Below, in pieces: positions 55,721 to 63,584 of a stretch of 63,584 nt of DNA. Each line of letters starts with the position of its first letter. Positions within the stretch are counted from its first letter, which is position 1. The stretch lies in assembly GCA_910577555.1 (NCBI GenBank), contig CAJTLF010000013.1, positions 1-63,584 of the forward strand, in the 5' to 3' direction. Made by a program: the position numbers and the translations under genes. Source of the DNA: an uncultured Christensenella sp. GTDB taxonomy: Bacteria > Bacillota > Clostridia > Christensenellales > Borkfalkiaceae. Under the pieces are notes generated by a model. That model was not told the DNA's origin and did not search any database. It worked only from the letters and a program-made list of their open reading frames with translations.

Positions 55721-57376
55721 ATGCAAAAAACGATAAACAGCACCGAATTTCGTAAAATGGTGGCGTCGGGCGCGCGAATGCTCGAAATAAACAGAGCGAA
55801 AGTAGACTCGCTCAACGTATTCCCCGTACCCGACGGCGACACGGGCACGAATATGTCGCTCACTCTCCAGTCGGCAGTGAGAGAGATGAACGGTTGCACC
55901 TCCAACCGCTTTCAGGAAATTTGCGATGCCGTATCCAAGGGCGCGCTTCGCGGCGCGCGCGGCAACTCGGGCGTAATTTCTTCCCAGATTTTCCGCGGCA
56001 TCTGCTCGGTTATCCGCGACGTTAAGGACGGATTCGATACCAGAACCTTCGCCAAAGCCTTGGAGCAAGGCTCTAAGGTAGCCTACGGCGCGGTCTCCAT
56101 TCCCAAAGAAGGCACTATATTAACGGTAGTAAGACTTATGGCTGAAAGCGCGGGCAAGCTCGCGGGCAAGCATAAGGATTTCATAGAATTTTTCAACGCG
56201 CTAATCGCAGTAGGCGACGAAGCTCTGGCAAAAACCCCCGAACTTCTTCCCGTACTCAAAAAAGCGGGCGTAGTCGACTCGGGCGGTATGGGTCTTATGA
56301 CCATAATCCGCGGCTTCCTGTCCGCGCTCTCCGGCGAAGACAGCGATTTGGGCGAAATTCCCACCGAAGCGGCTGCAACCGGCAGCTCGCAGGACGACGT
56401 GTTCGGCGACAACTCCGATATAGTCAATCTCGATTTAGGTGAAATCGAGTTCGCGTACTGCACCGAATTTTTCATAATCAATATCAAGCCTATGACCACG
56501 CTTGCGGATATCGTCAAGTTAAAGGAAAAACTGATGAACATCGGCGACAGCGTAATCTGTATAGGCGATTTAGAGCTTATAAAAGTCCACGTTCACACCA
56601 ACACCCCCGGCATTGCGCTCTCGTTCGCGCTCGAACTCGGCGAACTCGACAGAATTAAAATCGAGAATATGCTCGAAGAAAACCGCGCGCTCAAAGCCAA
56701 GCTCGAAGCCGAAAAGAAAGAGATGGGTATGCTCGCAATCTGCGCGGGTAAGGGACTTGAAGAAATTTTCAAAGACTTGATGTGCGACAGAGTTATCGAA
56801 GGGGGGCAGACTATGAACCCTTCCGCACAGGACGTAGCCGACGCCGTCCAGAAGATAAACGCGTCCAACGTATTCGTATTCCCCAACAACTCAAACGTAA
56901 TTCTTGCGGCGGAGCAGGCAAAGGATTTGGTCACAAACCGCACCATTCACGTAATTCCCACCAAAAACGTACCGCAAGGCTTTGCGGCTGCGCTCGCGTT
57001 CAATCCCGAAGCGTCCGTACCCGAAAACAAAACAAATATGACCCACGCTATAGATAACGTATCGGCAGGTCAGGTAACTTACGCCGTAAGGGAAACCACG
57101 ATGAACGGCTTCAAGTTAAAGGAAGGGGATATCATCGGGCTTGACAACAAGCGTATTCTCGCCAAGAGCGACAATATAGAAGATACCACCGTAAAACTCG
57201 TAAAACAGCTCAAAAACGACGAGCACGAAATGATTACCCTGTATTACGGCGACGGCGTAACCGAAGAAGACGCCGCGGCTCTTGCGGAAAAACTCTCCGC
57301 ACAGTATCCCGACTGCGATATAGACTATCATTTCGGCGGACAGCCCGTATATTATTACGTCGTCTCTCTCGAGTAA
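55721..57376 (+). CDS. fakA: DAK2-domain fatty-acid kinase FakA (YloV)
   Basis: FakA phosphorylates a fatty acid held by a FakB (DegV) protein. The N-terminal DAK2 domain carries NVFPVPDGDTGTNMSLTL (ADP/Mg site) and RGARGNSGVISSQIFRG; a linker and the C-terminal FakB-binding domain follow (551 residues, normal). The DegV protein at 18442 is the likely partner in this window. AGAGG precedes the ATG at 55721. Confidence 0.93.
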   Translation: MQKTINSTEFRKMVASGARMLEINRAKVDSLNVFPVPDGDTGTNMSLTLQSAVREMNGCTSNRFQEICDAVSKGALRGARGNSGVISSQIFRGICSVIRDVKDGFDTRTFAKALEQGSKVAYGAVSIPKEGTILTVVRLMAESAGKLAGKHKDFIEFFNALIAVGDEALAKTPELLPVLKKAGVVDSGGMGLMTIIRGFLSALSGEDSDLGEIPTEAAATGSSQDDVFGDNSDIVNLDLGEIEFAYCTEFFIINIKPMTTLADIVKLKEKLMNIGDSVICIGDLELIKVHVHTNTPGIALSFALELGELDRIKIENMLEENRALKAKLEAEKKEMGMLAICAGKGLEEIFKDLMCDRVIEGGQTMNPSAQDVADAVQKINASNVFVFPNNSNVILAAEQAKDLVTNRTIHVIPTKNVPQGFAAALAFNPEASVPENKTNMTHAIDNVSAGQVTYAVRETTMNGFKLKEGDIIGLDNKRILAKSDNIEDTTVKLVKQLKNDEHEMITLYYGDGVTEEDAAALAEKLSAQYPDCDIDYHFGGQPVYYYVVSLE

Positions 57377-57507
57377 AAAACGCGTATATACTTCGAATAA
57401 CGGCGTTAAGCTCCGTGCCGCCTTGCTCATTTACGCAAAGTAAACTCGCGTCGGACGGTACTCGCTTGCCTTGTTCTTCTCGTATCTCCGCGTTTTTACC
57501 GCTCTCT

Positions 57508-57599
57508 CCGTCATTGCGAGCCTTTGGCGAAGCAATCCAGAATAACACAAAACGGAACAATTCCCCACTTGTCATTCTGAGCCTTGGCGAAGAACCCCA
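57508..57599. repeat. CATTGCGAG-type repeats, copy 2 and a variant
   Basis: 57508-57541 holds the full form (ccgtcattgcgag ... gcgaagcaatccag); 57570-57599 holds a variant (gtcattctgag ... gcgaagaacccc). They fill most of the 300-base gap between fakA and recG; I see nothing else there except the hairpin before recG. Confidence 0.75.
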
Positions 57600-57645
57600 T
57601 CGACCAAACCGCAAACACTTATTACCACAAAATTAAACTCAAACG

Positions 57646-57669
57646 GCGGGACGCAAGTCCCGCTTTCAT
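57646..57669 (+). terminator. GCAA-capped hairpin immediately before recG
   Basis: GCGGGAC-GCAA-GTCCCGC is a perfect seven-base-pair stem with a stable tetraloop followed by TTTCATT, 13 bases before the recG ATG. It may be a weak terminator or a translation-limiting structure. Confidence 0.5.
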
Positions 57670-57676
57670 TATAAAT

Positions 57677-59683
<2,007 letters not shown>

Positions 59684-59767
59684 CGCGTTTTCGGGCGGAA
59701 AACCGGGCAATTTCGCCCCCGCAAGGCTACTTTATTATTATATAGTAAAAAAATACCGTCAAAACGA

Positions 59768-59796
59768 TTGACAATCAAAATACCGTCTGTTAAAAT
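59768..59796 (+). promoter_or_regulatory. Promoter of the str operon
   Basis: TTGACA (59768-59773), 17 bases, TAAAAT (59791-59796); predicted start about 59803. The leader of about 102 bases begins with a hairpin (GCACGC / GCGTGC) and ends with AAGGAGGT. Confidence 0.78.
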
Positions 59797-59904
59797 CATT
59801 AGGCACGCTATAACGGCGTGCTTATATTATTATGCCAAAAACTCCGCGGCGTTTAAGGGTATGCGGCGGGGTGAAAATTCCACTAAAACAAGGAGGTAAA
59901 ACTT

Positions 59905-60279
59905 ATGCCTACGATTAACCAGCTCATAAGAAACGGCAGAGAAAGACAGGTTTATAAGAGCAAGTCGCCCATTCTGGACAACTGCCCGCAAAAGCGCGGC
60001 GTGTGCCTTTCGGTTACGACCACCACTCCCAAAAAGCCCAACTCTGCTATAAGAAAGATTGCAAGGGTTCGTTTGACCAACAAGCAGGAAGGTACCGTAT
60101 ACATTCCCGGCGAAGGTCACAACCTGCAGGAACACTCATCGGTTCTTATCCGCGGCGGAAGAGTTAAGGATTTGCCCGGCGTTCGTTACCACATCATCCG
60201 TGGCGCGCTCGATACGGCAGGCGTTTCCAAGCGTATGCAGGCTCGTTCCCGTTACGGCGCAAAACGCCCCAAAAAGTAA
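59905..60279 (+). CDS. rpsL: 30S ribosomal protein S12
   Basis: Decoding-centre protein. TTTPKKPNSAIRKIARVRL and GGRVKDLPGVRYHIIRG are diagnostic, with the streptomycin-relevant lysines in the usual sensitive state. The 124 residues match the short bacterial form. AAGGAGGT precedes the ATG. Confidence 0.98.
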   Translation: MPTINQLIRNGRERQVYKSKSPILDNCPQKRGVCLSVTTTTPKKPNSAIRKIARVRLTNKQEGTVYIPGEGHNLQEHSSVLIRGGRVKDLPGVRYHIIRGALDTAGVSKRMQARSRYGAKRPKK

Positions 60280-60481
60280 TCGACTCTCTCGCGTAATTTA
60301 AAGACGTAAAGTCGGAATTTCGTGAACCCCTACTTGTTTTCGGGATTATTTCACCCTTACCGAATAAAAGTAGGCAGTATTCACGGCAAACGCCGTGGAG
60401 AAGGTATGCTACCCCGAAAAAGGGGCAAGCATCAGCTTATTTAAGGTAACACCCTTAAAAATCAAAAAGGAGGACAACACT
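60280..60481 (+). promoter_or_regulatory. Structured S12-S7 intercistronic region
   Basis: About 200 bases with several hairpins: CACGGC-AAA-CGCCGTG (about 60382-60397), a nested stem ATGCT/AGCAT enclosing CCCC/GGGG (about 60405-60433), and TTTAAGG/CCTTAAA (about 60440-60459). A 12-codon frame (MLPRKRGKHQLI, 60406-60444) has GGAG upstream. In E. coli the S12-S7 gap is where S7 represses its own translation; a similar role is plausible here. Confidence 0.5.
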
Positions 60482-60952
60482 ATGCCCAGAAGAGGCGGCG
60501 TTCCCAAAAGGGACGTATTACCCGACCCCGTGTATAATTCCAAGGTTGTAACCAAACTGGTCAACCAGATTATGTACGACGGCAAGCGCGGAACGGCACA
60601 GAACATCGTTTACGACGCTTTCAATATTATGAGCGAAAAGCTCGGCAAAGACGCAATGGAAATCTTCGAACAGGCAATGAACAACATTATGCCCGTTCTG
60701 GAAGTAAAGGCAAGGAGAGTAGGCGGCGCCAACTATCAGGTGCCCATCGAAATCAGACCCGAAAGGCGTCAGACTCTTGCAATCCGCTGGCTCGTAATAG
60801 CAACCCGTAAGCGCAGCGAGCGCGAAATGAGCGCAAAGCTCGCGGCGGAACTTATAGACGCTTACAACAACGCAGGCGGCGCGGTTAAGAAAAAGGAAGA
60901 TACGCACAGAATGGCAGAAGCGAACAAGGCGTTCGCGCACTTCCGTTTTTAA
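60482..60952 (+). CDS. rpsG: 30S ribosomal protein S7
   Basis: Head-nucleating 30S protein. MPRRGGVPKRDVLPDP at the start and RRVGGANYQVPIEIRPERR are diagnostic; 156 residues is standard. ATG 60482 has AAGGAGG seven bases upstream; the longer frame from 60395 lies in leader structure. fusA follows after ten bases. Confidence 0.98.
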   Translation: MPRRGGVPKRDVLPDPVYNSKVVTKLVNQIMYDGKRGTAQNIVYDAFNIMSEKLGKDAMEIFEQAMNNIMPVLEVKARRVGGANYQVPIEIRPERRQTLAIRWLVIATRKRSEREMSAKLAAELIDAYNNAGGAVKKKEDTHRMAEANKAFAHFRF

Positions 60953-60962
60953 TAGGTGACTT

Positions 60963-63068
60963 ATGGCAAGAGAATACGATTTATTGCACACCAGAAACAT
61001 CGGTATAATGGCGCATATCGACGCAGGTAAAACCACCACGACCGAGCGTATTCTGTACTACACAGGTATAAATCATAAAATCGGCGAAACGCACGACGGC
61101 TCGGCAACCATGGACTGGATGGTTCAGGAACAGGAAAGGGGTATAACCATCACTTCCGCCGCAACCACCTGCCATTGGACAAGGTCGGGTCAGTCCAAAA
61201 AGGACGAGTGCAGAATAAACATTATCGACACTCCGGGGCACGTTGACTTCACGGTAGAAGTAGAGCGTTCGCTCCGTGTACTCGACGGCGCGGTCGCAAC
61301 CTTCTGCGCGAAGGGCGGCGTAGAACCCCAGTCAGAAACGGTATGGCGTCAGGCAGATAAGTACAAAGTTCCCCGTATAGCTTACGTAAATAAAATGGAC
61401 ATCAACGGCGCGAACTTCAAAAGAGCGGTCGAAATGATGCGCGAAAGACTTTCCGCCAACCCCGTTCCCATCGAGCTTCCCATCGGTAAGGAAGAAACCT
61501 TCAAGGGTATCGTAGACCTTATTGAAATGAACGCCGAAATTTACGACAGCGAAGACGGCAAGCAGTACCACCGCGACGAAATCCCCGCGGACATGCTCGC
61601 CGAAGCCGAAGAAGCCCACATGGCTGTAATGGAAGCGGCTGCCGAAGGCGACGACGAGCTTATGGAAAAGTTCCTTGAAACAATGGAGCTTACCCCCGAA
61701 GAGATAAGAAAGGGCTTAAGAAAGGCTACCATAGCCATGAAATGCACCCCCGTTCTCTGCGGTTCTTCCTATAAGAACAAGGGCGTTCAGATGCTTTTGG
61801 ACGCGGTTATAGACTACCTTCCTTCCCCCGTAGACGTAGCTCACGTCAAGGGCGTAAACCCCGATACAGGTGCTGAAGAAGAGAGAGAAACGTCGGACGA
61901 CGCTCCCTTCGCAGGTCTTGCGTTCAAAATCGCAACCGACCCCTTCGTAGGCCGTCTTGCATATTTCAGAGCATATTCGGGCGTTCTCGAATCCGGCTCT
62001 TACTGCTACAACTCCACTAAGGGCAAAAAGGAAAGGGTAGGCCGTCTCGTACAGATGCACGCCAACACCCGTACCGAAATCCCCAAAATATATTCTGGCG
62101 ATATCTGCGCCATAGTCGGTCTTAAGGATACGGCTACGGGCGACACGCTCTGCGACGAAAAGCACCCCATAGTGCTTGAGCAAATGACTTTCTCCGACCC
62201 CGTTATCCAGCTTTCGATTGAACCCAAAACCAAAGCGGGACAGGAAAAGATGACCATGGCTCTCGTAAAGCTCGCCGAAGAAGACCCCACCTTCAAAACG
62301 TATACCGACCAGGAAACGGGTCAGACCATTATCGCGGGCATGGGCGAGCTTCACCTTGACATCATCGTAGACAGACTTTTAAGAGAGTTCAAGGTAGAAG
62401 CAAACGTCGGCGCACCTCAGGTTGCTTACCGCGAAACCATCCGTCAGGCAGTCGATTGCGAAGGTATGTACAAGCGTCAGTCGGGCGGTAAAGGTCAGTA
62501 CGGTCACTGCAAGCTCCATATGATTCCCGGCGAACCCGGCTCGGGCTACGTGTTCGAAGACCTTACGGTCGGCGGCTCTATTCCCAAGGAATATATCCCC
62601 GCAATCGATAAGGGTATCCGCGGCGCGGCAAGAAACGGTTTCCTTGCGGGCTACGAAGTGGTAGACTTCAAAATTCAGGTCTACGACGGCAGCTATCACG
62701 AAGTCGACTCTTCGGAAATGGCGTTCCAGATTGCAGGCTCCATGGGCTTTAAAGACGGTATGGCAAAGGCGAAAGCCGTCCTGCTCGAACCCATAATGAA
62801 AGTCGAAGTCGTCACTCCGGACGACTATTTCGGCGATATCATGGGCAACGTAACCGCACGCCGCGGCACGATAGTGTCCACGGACGACAGAGCGGGCGCA
62901 AAGGTAGTAGACGCAGAAGTTCCCCTTTCGGAGATGTTCGGTTACGCAACCGACCTTCGTTCGAGAACTCAGGGCCGCGGACAGTTCACCATGCAGTTCG
63001 ACCACTACGCAGAAGTGCCTAAGTCGGTATCCGAAAAAGTCATCGGCGAAAGAGCTAAAAGGAATTAA
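60963..63068 (+). CDS. fusA: Elongation factor G
   Basis: Translocation GTPase. Domain I carries MAHIDAGKTTTTERILYYT, DTPGHVDF and NKMD; domains II-V follow, with MGELHLDIIVDRL and GRGQFTMQFDHYAEVP at the C-terminal end. The 701 residues are complete. It is the third gene of the str operon. Confidence 0.98.
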   Translation: MAREYDLLHTRNIGIMAHIDAGKTTTTERILYYTGINHKIGETHDGSATMDWMVQEQERGITITSAATTCHWTRSGQSKKDECRINIIDTPGHVDFTVEVERSLRVLDGAVATFCAKGGVEPQSETVWRQADKYKVPRIAYVNKMDINGANFKRAVEMMRERLSANPVPIELPIGKEETFKGIVDLIEMNAEIYDSEDGKQYHRDEIPADMLAEAEEAHMAVMEAAAEGDDELMEKFLETMELTPEEIRKGLRKATIAMKCTPVLCGSSYKNKGVQMLLDAVIDYLPSPVDVAHVKGVNPDTGAEEERETSDDAPFAGLAFKIATDPFVGRLAYFRAYSGVLESGSYCYNSTKGKKERVGRLVQMHANTRTEIPKIYSGDICAIVGLKDTATGDTLCDEKHPIVLEQMTFSDPVIQLSIEPKTKAGQEKMTMALVKLAEEDPTFKTYTDQETGQTIIAGMGELHLDIIVDRLLREFKVEANVGAPQVAYRETIRQAVDCEGMYKRQSGGKGQYGHCKLHMIPGEPGSGYVFEDLTVGGSIPKEYIPAIDKGIRGAARNGFLAGYEVVDFKIQVYDGSYHEVDSSEMAFQIAGSMGFKDGMAKAKAVLLEPIMKVEVVTPDDYFGDIMGNVTARRGTIVSTDDRAGAKVVDAEVPLSEMFGYATDLRSRTQGRGQFTMQFDHYAEVPKSVSEKVIGERAKRN

Positions 63069-63080
63069 TTTCCCAAATGT

Positions 63081-63174
63081 CGTCCTGAGCGCAGTCGAAG
63101 GACCCCATTGGTTAATAGCACCACACTGTGAAACCCTTTCCCGTCATTGCGAGCGTTAGCGAAGCAATCCAGAA
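63081..63174. repeat. CATTGCGAG-type repeats, copy 3 and variants
   Basis: 63141-63174 holds the full form (ccgtcattgcgag ... gcgaagcaatccag); 63081-63106 holds a variant (cgtcctgagc ... gtcgaaggacccc). A further degraded piece lies at about 63369-63400 in the tuf leader (gcgtcattcatag ... gcgaagaatctc). Confidence 0.75.
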
Positions 63175-63267
63175 GCACGCAAAGCGACAGCGAAGAATCT
63201 CAAGGGTAAAACCGCTCTACACCGATACGAAACCGCAAAATATTTCAAAAAATTCGCGTCTTTTTAA

Positions 63268-63296
63268 TTGTCTTTTTTGTATTTTTAATATATAAT
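63268..63296 (+). promoter_or_regulatory. Promoter of tuf
   Basis: TTGTCT (63268-63273), 17 bases, TATAAT (63291-63296); predicted start about 63303. The leader of about 155 bases contains hairpins GCAGC/GCTGC and GACGC/GCGTC and a degraded dispersed repeat. tuf therefore has its own promoter in addition to read-through from fusA. Confidence 0.75.
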
Positions 63297-63457
63297 AAAG
63301 TCAGCGTGAAAAAAGTGCGCGTAAAAAATGCAGCAATAATGATAGATAGCTGCGACGCCTTTCCGGAGCGTCATTCATAGCGTCAGCGAAGAATCTCTCC
63401 GGTTTCAAGGCGGAAGTTATCATTTTTATAAAAAAATAAAAAACAGGAGTAACAAAA

Positions 63458-63584
63458 ATGGCAAAGGCTAAGTACGACAACAGCAAGCCCCACGTTAACA
63501 TCGGCACAATCGGCCACGTTGACCACGGCAAGACCACTCTGACCGCAGCTATCACTATGGTAATGGCGTGCAAAGGTCAGGCAG
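63458..63584 (+). CDS. tuf: Elongation factor Tu, 5' part only
   Basis: Delivers aminoacyl-tRNA to the ribosome. The 42 readable codons include HVNIGTIGHVDHGKTTLTAA with the P-loop, unmistakable for EF-Tu. AGGAG precedes the ATG at 63458. The gene is cut by the end of the window. It lies 389 bases after fusA, an unusually long gap filled by repeats and a promoter. Confidence 0.98.
   Translation, partial: MAKAKYDNSKPHVNIGTIGHVDHGKTTLTAAITMVMACKGQA

Noticed and set aside
57584..57676. 31-residue N-terminal extension of RecG
   Set aside because: It is translated dispersed-repeat sequence and does not resemble RecG starts.
59832..59918. Short frame beginning MPKTPRRLRV in the rpsL leader
   Set aside because: No ribosome-binding site precedes it and it runs into the rpsL start in another frame; probably chance.
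63306..63380. GTG-started short frame at the start of the tuf leader
   Set aside because: It has no ribosome-binding site and overlaps a degraded dispersed repeat; no support beyond an open frame.

Overview
The window reads as a chromosomal segment of a Gram-positive, Clostridia-like Firmicute, probably an uncultured gut lineage; I cannot name the genus. The grounds are the classic Firmicute gene strings (ylxM-ffh-rpsP-khpA-rimM-trmD-rbgA-rnhB; dprA-topA-trmFO-hslVU; gmk-rpoZ-priA-def-fmt-rsmB-rlmN-rpe-spoVM-rpmB-asp23-fakA-recG; rpsL-rpsG-fusA-tuf), an FMN riboswitch on ribU, LytTR/GHKL signalling, lipoprotein signal peptides, a SpoVM-like peptide, and the absence of any outer-membrane gene. 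Base composition is near balanced by eye, with AT-rich islands at the accessory genes. Promoters are strongly stereotyped: TTGnnn, 17 (sometimes 18) bases, TATAAT-like.

Layout. 1-6.6 kb: a small unknown gene on the minus strand, then the SRP/ribosome-maturation operon behind a palindrome-overlapped promoter. 6.7-18.3 kb: rplS with its leader, comM, dprA, topA, trmFO, hslVU, hisS, trxA and glyA. 18.4-28 kb is mostly accessory: a DegV fatty-acid-binding protein, an acetyltransferase, a TIR-methyltransferase fusion, a GHKL/LytTR two-component pair, a lipoprotein, and a membrane-anchored, domain-permuted GH3 glycosidase. 28-35.4 kb: tandem palindromic repeats feeding a promoter, the FMN riboswitch and ribU, then tsaE-tsaB-rimI, an alpha/beta hydrolase with an apparent AUU start, a membrane-fused MurF, ddl and icd. 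35.4-45.3 kb: an ECF S-component divergent from a MocR regulator, a 21-residue mini-gene, a sporulation-type M23 protein, FmdB and CorA, four tandem double-HTH regulators, an M1 lipoprotein peptidase and a nitrilase-fold protein that has lost its catalytic residues. 45.4-63.6 kb: yicC through recG, then the str operon, with tuf cut by the window edge.

How the parts connect. Lipid II precursor supply (murF, ddl) lies next to t6A synthesis (tsaE, tsaB, rimI). FakA (55.7 kb) and DegV (18.4 kb) probably form a fatty-acid kinase. Def and Fmt handle N-terminal formylmethionine, and TrmFO may use folate produced by GlyA.

The strongest novel candidate is the 183-nt leader of corA (minus strand, 40508-40326). 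It has a consensus promoter, a 12-codon leader peptide beginning MEVPD behind a good ribosome-binding site, an antiterminator arm starting two bases past the peptide's stop codon, and a mutually exclusive intrinsic terminator. This suggests ribosome-mediated attenuation of an Mg2+ transporter, similar in logic to enterobacterial mgtL but ending in an intrinsic terminator. Other candidates are the TIR-methyltransferase with a promoter placing the transcript start on its ATG, the double-HTH array with diversified N-terminal domains and near-identical C-terminal halves, the 21-residue mini-gene, and a two-copy structured element at gene 3' ends.

All calls come from reading the sequence and from general knowledge of the families; no search or folding program was run.
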